A stretch of DNA of 64,000 nt from an uncultured Saccharospirillaceae bacterium (GCA_947503895.1 CANNFT010000005.1:310001-374000); one strand, 5' to 3'; numbered from the stretch's first letter, positions 28,446 to 36,961 are shown. Notes: generated by a model not told the origin, from the letters alone. Numbers and translations: made by a program.

Positions 28446-31400
28446 ATGGCAGGTAAAGGCATCGGGTTTTGGTCAATACCTTTATTGTTTGCAATGCAAG
28501 CTGTCAACTCAGTGGCGGCAGAATTTGATCTGCATGACCACTCGCAAAATCAAGATACCATGAATAAATGGTCGGATACGCAGCAAGGTATTAAGTTGGT
28601 GATTGAGGGCAGCGATACCCTGCATCAAGACAGCAATGGTATTGGAATTGAAGATGATCATGCAGCCAATGAGCTGGACGGAAAAGATGGTCACAATGAC
28701 AAAATGACCTTCACGTTCTTTGATGAGTTTGGTGATCCACTGAATGTCGTTATAAAAAGCCTACGTTTGACCATGTATGAGCCTAAGGTTGCTCAAGACG
28801 CCGGCAAACTCGTGCAGTTGGACGGCAAAGACATTGCAACACTCAACGCATCCTTGGATTTTCGGGGTGCAGCCGGCTTTGGAAAAGACCGACATACAAA
28901 TAATAGCTGGAGCCTAGAAGAAGACGTTCGCGTCATGAAAGGGTTTAGCATAGAGCCTGATACGGGTGCTGGGTTTTACGTTTACAGCATCGAAGTGGAG
29001 CCAATGAATATGCCGGCTCAATTTGTATCGAAACCTATTATCAGTGCACCAGAAGGTCGTCCATATCTTTACCGTTTCGAAATTCAAGATGAAGAGCCAG
29101 AGTCGGTCACCTTTAATTTAGAGCAAGGCCCCGAAGGCATGTATTTAGAGCCGCTTGAGCAAACCATCAAGTGGGAAATCGGATTTGAATCAGAAGGGCA
29201 GTATCCGGTTGTCGTTACCGCCAATGATTCAGAAGGGCAAATAAGTAAGCACAGTTTTACACTGGAGATTACCAACCGAAATCAATCCCCCACTTTTGCA
29301 TCCACGCCCGAGCTAAAAGCCAAAGAAACAGAGCTTTACCAGTACACACTTCAGACTCATGATAAAGATAACGACTCCATTTTCTTGAAGTTACTGGAAG
29401 GCCCAAAGGGAATGACGTTTGACCAAGAAACCAAAACGTTATCTTGGAAGCCTGGCTATAACGATGCCGGTAAACATTTTGTTAAGTTATCAGCGTCTGA
29501 TGTTTATGACGAAAAACAACAAACATTCAATATTCTAGTAGAAGATACGAATCGGTTGCCTCGAATAGACAGTCAGGCTCCTAAATCCATCGCCGAAGGA
29601 AAATCCTACCGTTACACGATCAAGGCCAGCGACCCAGATAAAGATGTGTTGCAGCATCGTTTATTGAACGGCCCGCAAGGTATGAGTCTGGACCCTAAAA
29701 CGGGGCTGTTAACTTGGAACCCAGATTATCTACAGGCGGGGCAGCACGCAGTGCGGGTGCAGGTCAATGATGGTAAAAAAGGCTACTTTGTTCAAACCTT
29801 TAATATTGAAGTCGAAAACGTTAATCGAGGTCCCAAAATTGGTTCTAAACCCATTTTGGTCGCCAAAGAAAACTCGCCTTATCGCTACCGATTATTAGCC
29901 GAAGATGCAGACTTAGATGGACTCACCATCACATTGAATGATGGCCCGGATGGAATGTATCTGGACAAAGCCACCAATAGCTTACATTGGGTGCCAAACT
30001 TCGACGCGGCTGGTCAGCATGAAGTGGAATTAATTGTCAGTGATGGTACAGATGAACAACTGCAAAAATTTGTACTGCAGGTCAAAAATGTTAACCGTGA
30101 TCCGGTTCTACAGAACCTAGCACCCCAGCAGACCAAGGAAGGTCAGCACCTAGAATGGGTTGTAAAAGCGGATGACCCTGATATGCAGAAGCTCTCTTAT
30201 GCTTTGTTACAGGCCCCAAAAGGCATGGTAATGGAAGCACGCACCGGCAAAATAAAATGGTCGCCTGATTATGAACAAGCCGGATCACACCAAGTTTGGG
30301 TACAAGTGACGGACGAAGAGGGCGCGCGCCACGAAGGTCAATTATCGGTGGTGGTGGACAACGTCAATCGCGCACCTAAAGTTGAATCAAAAGCCATTGT
30401 TGATGCCCAAGAAAATCATCATTACTTCTATAACTTCTCAGCAAGAGACGATGACGACGATGTATTAAGTTACAAAATTCTATCCGCTCCAAAAGGCATG
30501 CAAATTGATAGTAAAACCGGTTACGTTAACTGGAAGCCAGATTTTAATAGTGCGGGTCAGCATCAAGTGACGCTCGCAGTCAGCGATGGTTTTAAAGAAG
30601 TCAAACAACACTATACGGTGAAAGTGGATAGCACCAACCGTGCGCCGAGTTTTGCCTCAAAACCGGTCGTGAGTGCATCTGAAACCAAAGATTATGCCTA
30701 TAGCTTAAAAGGTAAAGATGCTGATCAAGATAAGCTGACATTCCGATTGGTCAAAGGCCCCGAAGGCATGACATTGGATAGTAAGCAAAATGCCGTTCGC
30801 TGGACACCCACTTATGATCAAGCAGGGTTTCATCAGGTTGTGGTAGAGCTGACAGATGGCAAAGGTGGATTGGTTGAGCAGTTTTTCAACTTAGAAGTTA
30901 AAAACCGAAACCGTCAGCCTAAATTTATTAGCCAACCTATAGCGTCTGTGCAAGAGAATAGACAGTACCTTTACCAATTAGTCGCTGAAGACGCAGATGG
31001 TGACCGTCTAAAGTATAAATTACTGGATGCACCGCCAGCTATGAAACTTGATCCGTATTCGCATACCCTAACGTGGCGTCCAGGCTATCGCAGTGCAGGT
31101 AAGAAAGACGTCAAAGTCTCGGTAACAGATGGAAAGCACTCCGTCGAGCAGCGCTTCAGTATTGAAGTGCAAAACCAAAACCGTGGTCCGAAAATTAACA
31201 GTGTTGCACCTGTCGCGCTCAATGAAGGTGAAACCTATGAATACATGGTATTGGCTTCAGACTTAGATACGGATGAACTCACGTATTCATTGGTGACTGC
31301 GCCGCGAGGCATGATCATCAACGAAAAATCTGGACTCATTGAGTGGGTAACAGGGTATGACGATGCAGGTCAGCACGGTGTAGAAGTAGAAGTAAACGAT

Positions 31401-31745
31401 GGTAAAGGCGAAACGGTTCGTCAGAGCTACACCTTAAACGTCGCGAACAAAAATCGTTTGCCAGAGTTCCTATCAACACCCGTAGTCACGGCGGAAGTGA
31501 AGCAAGCATACCGTTACCAATTGCATGCGAAAGACCCAGACTGGAATATTCTTTCTTATTCATTGAATAGTGCCCCGAACGGTATGCGATTGGATAAGAA
31601 AACCAATACCATTTACTGGGATGCGGAGAAAATAGCGGAAGGCAAGCATAACGTCATTGTCGAGCTGTCTGACGGTGAAGCAAAACTCGAGCAGAACTTT
31701 GAAATCTTGGTTAAACCCCCGCAAGAGTTTGTGTCAGTCCAGTAA
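28446..31745 (+). CDS. exported protein with ten Ig-like (putative-Ig/cadherin-like) repeats
   Basis: A 1099-residue exported protein: signal peptide (cleavage near SVAAEF), an N-terminal beta domain (about 30-190), then ten repeats of about 90-95 residues. Each carries GPxGM or APxGM mid-unit, W-x-P, DAGxH and ends VxNxNRxP. This is the pattern of the putative Ig (He_PIG) family of bacterial surface proteins. There is no sorting signal or C-terminal membrane segment that I can see. The ribosome-binding site is weak (TGGTGTG). It is probably an elongated adhesin or stalk. It is flanked by its own leader hairpin and a terminator, so it is a separate transcription unit. Confidence 0.87.
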   Translation: MAGKGIGFWSIPLLFAMQAVNSVAAEFDLHDHSQNQDTMNKWSDTQQGIKLVIEGSDTLHQDSNGIGIEDDHAANELDGKDGHNDKMTFTFFDEFGDPLNVVIKSLRLTMYEPKVAQDAGKLVQLDGKDIATLNASLDFRGAAGFGKDRHTNNSWSLEEDVRVMKGFSIEPDTGAGFYVYSIEVEPMNMPAQFVSKPIISAPEGRPYLYRFEIQDEEPESVTFNLEQGPEGMYLEPLEQTIKWEIGFESEGQYPVVVTANDSEGQISKHSFTLEITNRNQSPTFASTPELKAKETELYQYTLQTHDKDNDSIFLKLLEGPKGMTFDQETKTLSWKPGYNDAGKHFVKLSASDVYDEKQQTFNILVEDTNRLPRIDSQAPKSIAEGKSYRYTIKASDPDKDVLQHRLLNGPQGMSLDPKTGLLTWNPDYLQAGQHAVRVQVNDGKKGYFVQTFNIEVENVNRGPKIGSKPILVAKENSPYRYRLLAEDADLDGLTITLNDGPDGMYLDKATNSLHWVPNFDAAGQHEVELIVSDGTDEQLQKFVLQVKNVNRDPVLQNLAPQQTKEGQHLEWVVKADDPDMQKLSYALLQAPKGMVMEARTGKIKWSPDYEQAGSHQVWVQVTDEEGARHEGQLSVVVDNVNRAPKVESKAIVDAQENHHYFYNFSARDDDDDVLSYKILSAPKGMQIDSKTGYVNWKPDFNSAGQHQVTLAVSDGFKEVKQHYTVKVDSTNRAPSFASKPVVSASETKDYAYSLKGKDADQDKLTFRLVKGPEGMTLDSKQNAVRWTPTYDQAGFHQVVVELTDGKGGLVEQFFNLEVKNRNRQPKFISQPIASVQENRQYLYQLVAEDADGDRLKYKLLDAPPAMKLDPYSHTLTWRPGYRSAGKKDVKVSVTDGKHSVEQRFSIEVQNQNRGPKINSVAPVALNEGETYEYMVLASDLDTDELTYSLVTAPRGMIINEKSGLIEWVTGYDDAGQHGVEVEVNDGKGETVRQSYTLNVANKNRLPEFLSTPVVTAEVKQAYRYQLHAKDPDWNILSYSLNSAPNGMRLDKKTNTIYWDAEKIAEGKHNVIVELSDGEAKLEQNFEILVKPPQEFVSVQ

Positions 31746-31782
31746 CATCCAGGTCATTCAGCGAATGCACTGACGAGCAATA

Positions 31783-31821
31783 AAAAAGCGAAGCTAAGGT
31801 AAACTAAGCTTCGCTTTTTTT
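31783..31821 (+). terminator. Rho-independent terminator after the Ig-repeat gene
   Basis: AAAAAGCGAAGCT / AGCTTCGCTTTTTTT, long stem with a short loop and T run, about 40 bp after the stop. Confidence 0.9.
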
Positions 31822-32839
31822 ATTTTGTGCAGACTGACGATTACTTTAAAACTTTGCTTCAATACGAGTGGCACTGACTTTCGAATAAAACGAATTTTAT
31901 CTGAAATTACCGCACAAACAGAATTATTAGAATATTTGGCGTGACTACTGTATAGATCTTTTAGTCCCTATGACGAAAGGTGTGATGCATCCCTACTCAG
32001 CTTGTTCTGGATACATTGGAATTTTAAATGCGTTACATGGGGCAAGGCTACTATAGTTAAATCTGCCAAATACTCGGCGTACTTAAAAGTGGACTGATAG
32101 CTATTGATGGGGAATCTTGCTCATATTGACAAGTTAGTATCATGTTTTGGGAGTAAATGAAAAAGTAAGTAGGTTTCAATGGATATACTTTACGATTCAT
32201 TGATCACAGGTTTAATCGTATCGAGAGGATACGCAGCTATGACTCTATTAACGTGATGCAAATCAATCGAAGAAGTTGAATTTATCGGTGTGCAATAATT
32301 TTTGTGAGGGTAATATCGCGCTAGAATTTATAAAACTGGAAATTAAACGGCAGTAAGACTATTAACTATCAATACTTTATGGTGTCGATCAGACTATAAA
32401 GATACAAAAATACCTTATAGGCATAAAGTCTAATTTAGAAGCTGACTCTCTTCAACTTCATTTACTTTCACCCTCAAATGGAGGTGAGCTGATAGAGCTT
32501 AGTGACGAGGTGAAAATAAAAAAGTATAGTGCAAATGGTATATATAAGGACTCTGGCTGAAAGTTATTGCAAAAGCGCAACAGAGCGTTCTTTAGGTTGC
32601 CAATCTAAGCTTTTCAATCATTAAGTACATGGTGGACTACCGTTAGAGAAGGAGCACCCTGCGATAGCTCCAATTGTTATTGTAGGAGTATTCGGTCGGG
32701 TTTTTCAAAATACTCTTCGAGAGAATGTCGAATCAGACTGTGTCATACAATCTCCGTAATACCATTTCAACATCGATATGAAACAAAAAAACGCTAAACT
32801 CTTGTTCTAAGTCTCTAGGCGATTGGGATGTAAGCAATT
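31822..32839. other. 1-kb gap with decayed fragments at the left edge of the toxin-tip region
   Basis: No intact gene. Two open stretches without plausible starts are visible on the plus strand: one ends at about 32559 and reads ...HLLSPSNGGELIELSDE..., the other runs about 32633-32758 with GLPLEKEHPAIAPIVIVGVFG. The second, hydrophobic and Gly-rich, resembles the pretoxin segment of polymorphic toxins. At about 32070-32100 a stretch resembles one near 8020-8065 (see findings). These look like remnants. Confidence 0.4.
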
Positions 32840-33418
32840 ATGATTAATATAGATTCGTGGATTTCATGTGATAATGGCTTGTGTCAAGTGGTTGCAATCC
32901 AGAATGAAATAAACGTTCACCCATTGGTAGAAAATATTCCAAACCTTGTATGGTACAAAATACTGTGTGATTACTCCGGAAAACTTAGGAAGGGTCGGTA
33001 CTTTAATTTCTCCAACCTGGAAAACTGCCAGCTTTTAACAAGTAAGGAAGTTAGCGTAATTGAAGATATCAAAGATAGCTTTCCTATTGAGTTTAAAAAG
33101 CATTTAGATCGGAAACCAAAAACTAAACCAAAATCATCTATTGATTTGTCTATTAGAGCGGAAAAATCAAAGATAGACTTTACAATTTCAATTTTAACCA
33201 CAAGATTGAATAATATTTGTAAGCCATTTTCTTTCCAACAGTTTATTGATGATATAAATAGTAGTGAAGTCTACTTTGAGTCTGGCTTACTCCCAAAGAC
33301 CTCGGATACATTATCGTCAAATATAATGATTTCGATAGATTGTGAGCTATTTGGAAGTGAAGACCAGTTGACCTTCTTAAGTGGTTCTGTGTTTAAAACG
33401 TATTGCAGAAGTTCATAG
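32840..33418 (+). CDS. hypothetical protein, candidate immunity protein
   Basis: A 192-residue, soluble, AT-rich gene product that I do not recognise; no signal peptide or membrane segment. The middle is Lys-rich (KPKTKPKSS near 95) between two folded parts. It follows a decayed toxin-like fragment and precedes the NucA/NucB tip, so by position it is a candidate immunity protein of a lost toxin. The start is the first ATG, without a clear ribosome-binding site. Confidence 0.6.
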   Translation: MINIDSWISCDNGLCQVVAIQNEINVHPLVENIPNLVWYKILCDYSGKLRKGRYFNFSNLENCQLLTSKEVSVIEDIKDSFPIEFKKHLDRKPKTKPKSSIDLSIRAEKSKIDFTISILTTRLNNICKPFSFQQFIDDINSSEVYFESGLLPKTSDTLSSNIMISIDCELFGSEDQLTFLSGSVFKTYCRSS

Positions 33419-33479
33419 TAAGAAATTATTGAGTCTATAGTGCGAATGAAGTTCTACTGGCATATTCAATTTATAAAAA

Positions 33480-33713
33480 TTGGAACTGATGATATGGGGG
33501 GAAACTACAGGGACACACATCTTAGAAAACTATCGAACCGGAGCGAAACAAAATCGTAAAGATGCTTTGAGAGAAATTAAAAATCAAGCTGGAAAGGATC
33601 GAGATGAATACCCTCCGGCAATGTTTAAAGAAGGTGGTTCAGGAGCTAGTGTTAGACACATGCAGCCAAGAGATAATCAAGCCTCTGGAGCAAGCATTGG
33701 CGGTCAATGTTGA
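33480..33713 (+). pseudogene. truncated polymorphic-toxin tip with NucA/NucB-type DNase domain
   Basis: A 77-codon open frame whose C-terminal 60 residues match the NucA/NucB deoxyribonuclease family: NRKDALREI, then RDEYPPAMFKEGG and a final DNQASGASIGGQ. The family's conserved Asp-Glu-Tyr-Pro and Glu-Gly-Gly core is intact. The N-terminal part of the domain and any Rhs/VgrG carrier are missing. The frame enters through a GGACA repeat (33503-33525) that encodes the first residues. It is read here as an orphan toxin tip. A SMI1/KNR4 remnant and a ComJ-like inhibitor follow on the same strand. Confidence 0.78.
33503..33525 (+). repeat. GGACA repeat, AACTACAGGGACACACATCTTAG form
   Basis: One unit of the repeat family that divides the 33-46 kb region; it forms the 5' breakpoint of the NucA/NucB tip. 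Other close copies are at about 37430-37452 and 38651-38673. Confidence 0.75.
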
Positions 33714-33760
33714 GGGCTAGTTTGTGGTACACAAGTTACTATTGAAGTAGTGGATTAATT

Positions 33761-34398
33761 ATGGGTGTGAACATAGAGAAATTAATATCTATTTCTAGTC
33801 GTTCATTTAACCAGGGGCAAGTTAGTTTAGCTTCTGATCTGTTATTGGTTGCTGGAAAACTAGGGACAGAACTTGAACAACTCTTAAATTTGAAAGACGG
33901 CTTCTACGTATTTGAGTTAGCTTTGCGTATATTTTCTTCTCAAGAATCAGAATACTCTTATTCATTAGTTCAGTGGAATTCACCTGATTTGTGCGTAATC
34001 ATTATGCTAGGTTGGCCGATGATTGCTTGTTCCTTGCTGAAGATGTTTTTGGCGGACAATTATGTATTAAGGGCGATGCGATCTATGCCTTTGATCCTGA
34101 AACAGGGAATATGGAAGTAATTGCTAATAGCTTTGAGTCATGGGCAGAGGACATTCTGACTGATTATAATGTATGGACAGGTTACCCATTGGCGTGTGAG
34201 TGGCAAAGGCGTTATGGAGCATTAACTCACCTGCAACGCTTAATGCCCAAAACGCCTATTGTTTGTGGTGGGCAGTTTGAGCTTAATAATTTATCGCCTG
34301 TTAATGTTGTAACAGGAATGAGGTCACGCGGTAACTTAGCCTGTCAAATAGTCGACATGCCTGAGGGTGCGCAAATCCAATTTAATATAGTTGAGTAA
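33761..34398 (+). pseudogene. SMI1/KNR4 (SUKH) family immunity gene, frameshifted
   Basis: Two overlapping frames together make one SMI1/KNR4-type protein. The first encodes residues up to QWNSPDL. After a shift near 33990 the second continues with RNHYARLADDCLFLAEDVFGG, FDPETG, FESWAEDIL and a C-terminal GMRSRGNLACQIVDMPEGAQ. Inserting one G in the run ...TTTGTGCG... (giving Trp-Arg) restores a continuous frame, so a single-base deletion is the simplest cause. SMI1/KNR4 proteins are common immunity proteins of contact-dependent toxins. It is either dead or a sequencing error. Confidence 0.75.
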
Positions 34399-34402
34399 AT
34401 AC

Positions 34403-34864
34403 ATGGAAAGCTACTCTTTAGAAGTCTTTGCCGATTACCGTCAAATATTATTGCACGACGAAAAGGATGATGGAGATCATTCTGAATTGTGGGACGATGA
34501 GGTGTCCAAACAAATGGTTGTTGTGTCTGATGGAGCAGTGACCATGTCAACAGCTAGGGATATGGATGTACCAGTGGAGATTGTTATTACTGATAGTGAG
34601 CCTTCTTATATAGCTGGTGAATGGGATCATATCGTTAAGTGCGGTCTTAAGCTCTCTTCTGGAAATCTGGTTGTTCGTGGTGTTAGCGACTATCTCCCTA
34701 ATGCAAAAAAAATAGCAGTGGCACCAGGACAATACACTGTTTGGCTTTTGTACGGTGGTTTAAATACGATAGACGATGATGGCTTGGAAGGTGAGGATCA
34801 CTATAAGGTTGTGCTACTTCGGTCAGAGTCCATTACAGAGTTGGCCATATTAAAAATGGATTGA
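34403..34864 (+). CDS. ComJ/Nin-like nuclease inhibitor (candidate immunity to NucA/NucB tip)
   Basis: A 153-residue soluble protein resembling competence protein ComJ (Nin) of Bacillus, the cognate inhibitor of the membrane nuclease NucA. Shared features: a beta-strand start (LEVFADYRQILLHDE), LWDDEVSKQMVVVSDGAVTMSTAR matching the ComJ W-x-D-E...DGA core, and a C-terminal LPNAKKIAVAPGQYTVWLLYGG. With a NucA/NucB tip 700 bp upstream, the pair mirrors Bacillus nucA-nin, here as toxin and immunity. The start at 34403 is the first ATG; a TTG at 34391 is possible and overlaps the preceding remnant. Confidence 0.72.
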   Translation: MESYSLEVFADYRQILLHDEKDDGDHSELWDDEVSKQMVVVSDGAVTMSTARDMDVPVEIVITDSEPSYIAGEWDHIVKCGLKLSSGNLVVRGVSDYLPNAKKIAVAPGQYTVWLLYGGLNTIDDDGLEGEDHYKVVLLRSESITELAILKMD

Positions 34865-34911
34865 TATGGCGTGTCAAGTAGTAGCTATGCTGGGTGTCCC
34901 TACAGCTGGTA
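34861..34911 (-). repeat. GGACA repeat, inverted long form
   Basis: On the minus strand reads AGCTGTAGGGACACCCAGCA then a conserved tail. Near-identical copies are at 37594-37647 and 45476-45528. It overlaps the ComJ-like stop and is followed by hairpin-rich sequence to about 35000. Confidence 0.7.
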
Positions 34912-35050
34912 CAGTGATCGTTAGCTGACTATGCTCTAGTAGAATACCCCGCTTCACGAAGTGAATCCGAGCCTAAGCGAGAGGGCTTGCCCCGGGGATC
35001 TTTATTAGATAATACTGCCTCAGAAATTAAGATAGTTAACAAGGTTTCAC

Positions 35051-35380
35051 ATGTCTGAAGTTGAAGAATTAGAGCGTAACTTAACTATATTTGTCCATGA
35101 TCTATTTTCTATGCATCAATATGCACAATGGCGAGAATATTTATCTAATCAAGAAACGAATCGCTGGTATTCCTTGATTGTTGAGTTGGAAAAATCTCAT
35201 TGTAGCTTGAGCTTAATAAAAAATTTTGGTGAAGCTGTCTATTCAAAGCTTGTTTATAGATGTATTCCTTCACCAGATTTTAAAACTACAGGGAAAAAAA
35301 TGTTCCTATTTAATCTTTCAGGTAGAATCTGGCACAGTTTGATTCATCATTCTAATGGACAAGTTAACAGGATAAGTTAA
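35051..35380 (+). CDS. hypothetical protein, candidate immunity protein
   Basis: A 109-residue soluble, mostly helical protein with no family I can name; WYSLIVELEKS and CIPSPDF are its most distinctive parts. AAGGTTTCAC precedes the ATG. It lies between two GGACA repeats with no toxin fragment visible upstream, so an orphan immunity role is inferred from context only. Confidence 0.55.
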   Translation: MSEVEELERNLTIFVHDLFSMHQYAQWREYLSNQETNRWYSLIVELEKSHCSLSLIKNFGEAVYSKLVYRCIPSPDFKTTGKKMFLFNLSGRIWHSLIHHSNGQVNRIS

Positions 35381-35401
35381 CGCTACTAGCGGTGACTTAT
35401 G

Positions 35402-35452
35402 ATGAAATAAGACAATTTAAGTTTTTAATGGAAGCTTTCCAGATAATCTAAG
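35402..35452 (+). pseudogene. 50-bp fragment duplicated from the gene at 42008-42310
   Basis: GATGAAATAAGACAATTTAA and the following bases match 42107-42160 with a few differences, including a missing A that breaks the frame. The match ends where a GGACA-type repeat (35451-35493) begins. A repeat-bounded fragment copy. Confidence 0.7.
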
Positions 35453-35493
35453 CTATTGGGACAGTCATTCTAATGAATGCTAGCCCCGACACT
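35451..35493 (+). repeat. GGACA repeat, GGGACAGTCATTC form with long hairpin
   Basis: CATTC-TAAT-GAATG core inside outer GGG/CCC pairing (GGGACAG...CTAGCCCC). The same form recurs at 42427-42472 and a partial one at 46435-46460. Confidence 0.7.
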
Positions 35494-35514
35494 GTACCAC
35501 TACAAGGAGCTATT

Positions 35515-35604
35515 ATGTTATGTGAGAGTTTAGATAGCACCGAATTAGATGGCACTATTTATGACTTGGCAACAGTTTGGTCTGATGATTTTGATCCGAT
35601 ATAA
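35515..35604 (+). CDS. 29-codon ORF with strong ribosome-binding site (probable immunity-gene remnant)
   Basis: ATG preceded by AAGGAGCTATT, an excellent site and spacing, encodes 29 acidic residues (SLDSTELDGTIYDLATVW core) and stops. No family recognised. It may be the intact start of an immunity gene whose rest was lost when the minus-strand HAD-like gene was joined at about 35605-35630. Confidence 0.4.
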   Translation: MLCESLDSTELDGTIYDLATVWSDDFDPI

Positions 35605-35633
35605 AAAAATACTGTCTTGGTCAACGACTGAGA

Positions 35634-35969
35634 TTATTTTTTTAACTCTTCTATATAATCTTCTAGTGTTTTTGAACTGCATGAATTGGGGTGAACTTGA
35701 ATTAAGTTCCTCCATTCATCTGCGTTCATGTCATCAATCATAACCTGGGGTTTAGGAAGGAAGCCTATAAATATATTTTCTATATCGAATTCTTCGGCAC
35801 TTTCACGAGCATAGTCAGCGCCGCCGGAACTCCAACAATAGAGTTTTACGCCTTGTGTGTGTAAATATTTAAGGTGTTCAAGTGTTGCTGGTATCGGAAT
35901 ACGCTTGCTGCCATAGCTGCGTACAAAGGTATCATCAACATCTATAAAAAAGGTGAGAGGTTTGCTCAT
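35634..35969 (-). CDS. HAD-like phosphatase family protein
   Basis: A 111-residue protein with the HAD motif I (FIDVDDTF), motif II-like serine in LYCWSSGGADYARE and a late KPQVMIDDMNADEW that fits motif III/IV. Short for the superfamily, lacking a cap domain. It is the only minus-strand gene between 32 and 46 kb. HAD-like small proteins occur among immunity-like genes in toxin arrays, but an independent metabolic or phage origin is equally possible. Confidence 0.7.
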   Translation of the reverse strand: MSKPLTFFIDVDDTFVRSYGSKRIPIPATLEHLKYLHTQGVKLYCWSSGGADYARESAEEFDIENIFIGFLPKPQVMIDDMNADEWRNLIQVHPNSCSSKTLEDYIEELKK

Positions 35970-36018
35970 GTTCGCTTACTCGTTCGATTTTGAGAACTAA
36001 AGAACTAACAGAAAGAAC

Positions 36019-36095
36019 TAACAGGACATATATGGACGCCCTCTGAATGTTAAGCTGCGGAATATTAAATAGTAACTATACTGGGTGTCCCTGTA
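36019..36095. repeat. two head-to-head GGACA-family units
   Basis: AACTAACAGGACATATATGG followed by ACGCCCTCTGAATGTTAAGC, then an inverted ACTGGGTGTCCCTGTAGCTG. Shares the ATATATGGACGCCC word with 37510-37540. Confidence 0.6.
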
Positions 36096-36130
36096 GCTGC
36101 GGAATATTAAATGACTAAAGGTTTTTTACG

Positions 36131-36400
36131 ATGAGCATTACAGTTTTAGCGTTGGCGAAATCGTTCGCTGCTGAGAGGTTGAGCGCGGACGAATTTTCAA
36201 ACTCTTATATGGAATTATGGAAATTCGAGCGTGATAGTAATCTTCTTCAGAAGGATGAGGATAATTTGAATGAATGTCTTTCAAGTATTTTTTGTTTGGC
36301 AGATTTGTATAATCCAGATGCAGATCGTGAAGAGTATGAACTAGATAAAGGGCAGCTTCGTACTAAAGTGATAGAAGTTATAGAAAAATTTATGTTATAG
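36131..36400 (+). CDS. colicin-D-immunity-like protein
   Basis: An 89-residue all-helical acidic protein resembling the colicin-immunity family typified by colicin D immunity protein, which blocks a tRNA-cleaving toxin. Matching features: an N-terminal ALAKSFAAERLSADEFSNSY and a C-terminal LADLYNPDADREEYELDKGQLR followed by VIEVIEKF. In ImmD the corresponding text is a helix, PDADR-x-x-YE-x-D and a final helix. No toxin with a colicin-D-like domain remains upstream; a GGACA repeat does. It appears to be an orphan immunity gene. Confidence 0.75.
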   Translation: MSITVLALAKSFAAERLSADEFSNSYMELWKFERDSNLLQKDEDNLNECLSSIFCLADLYNPDADREEYELDKGQLRTKVIEVIEKFML

Positions 36401-36407
36401 GATTATA

Positions 36408-36460
36408 AACTACAAGGACACTCAGTGCGCCAAGCGAAGCTGGCGCAAGATTGGAGGGAG
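36408..36460 (+). repeat. compound hairpin unit beginning GGACACTCAGTGCGCC
   Basis: TGCGCCA/TGGCGCA stem with AGCGAAGC loop, preceded by GGACACTCA. Related units lie at 38717-38752, 42358-42415 and 42492-42546; the last two continue with GGAGGTGAAAGTCCTC. The GTGCG start and this second stem recall the 5' end of group II introns; alternatively a compound REP. Confidence 0.6.
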
Positions 36461-36462
36461 GC

Positions 36463-36653
36463 TCCCATCCTAGCAACCTATTTATTTTGATTGTTTGTAT
36501 TGGATAGCAATTTTTACCGATAGAAAGCATCATCAACCTTGCAGTTGTCACCTAAAATGCCTGAGAAAACCCCACCCACTACGAAAAAATAAATATTTAG
36601 TTAACGCATCTTATTCTGTAGAATATTCTGAAAATATTAGGATGAGTGTCCTC
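36463..36653 (+). mobile_element. mini RAYT element (non-autonomous, no transposase)
   Basis: Left boundary CCCATCCTAGCAACCTA is the left end of the full RAYT elements. It is joined directly to their ~180-bp right-end region (GATTGTTTGTATTGGATAGC through GGATGAGTGTCCTC). The transposase gene is missing. The junction with the toxin fragment at 36642 is exactly at the right-end repeat. Confidence 0.7.
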
Positions 36654-36929
36654 AATATCTGTGCAGGGTCGAGCGCAGTAGCTCAAGTTTCTACTATGGC
36701 TTTCGATCCGTGCGCAGAATTTTCCTTTCTACAGTTGAGTATGAGCGCAATCCCAGGTCCTATGGGCATCATGAATCCTTTGGCTATTGCATCTAGGTTT
36801 CAAACAGGGGCAATTTTAACTAGTAGAGCAGGATCTCTTACTGGAACAGGATTTTAACTGGGGGTTGCTCGTAGCTTAAGGGGGGCAGGGCAATTAGGAG
36901 TTCAATACCTTGTTGATCCTCCTGATTGA
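36642..36929 (+). pseudogene. pretoxin-like toxin-tip fragment with internal stop
   Basis: The frame starts in the right-end repeat of the mini element (ATGAGTGTCCTC) and runs through Ala/Gly/Ser-rich sequence (IPGPMGIMNPLAIASRFQTG) to a TAA at 36855. The same frame then continues LGVARSLRGAGQLGVQYLVD to 36929. The style matches hydrophobic pretoxin segments of Rhs-type tips. No catalytic part remains. A membrane protein gene, possibly its immunity gene, follows 32 bp downstream. Confidence 0.55.
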
Positions 36930-36961
36930 AAGTATTAATAATAAATTTGTAGGTATTAAAA

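Noticed and set aside
36495..36641. Upstream extension of the 36642 toxin fragment
   Set aside because: This part is RAYT right-end DNA that is noncoding in the full elements.
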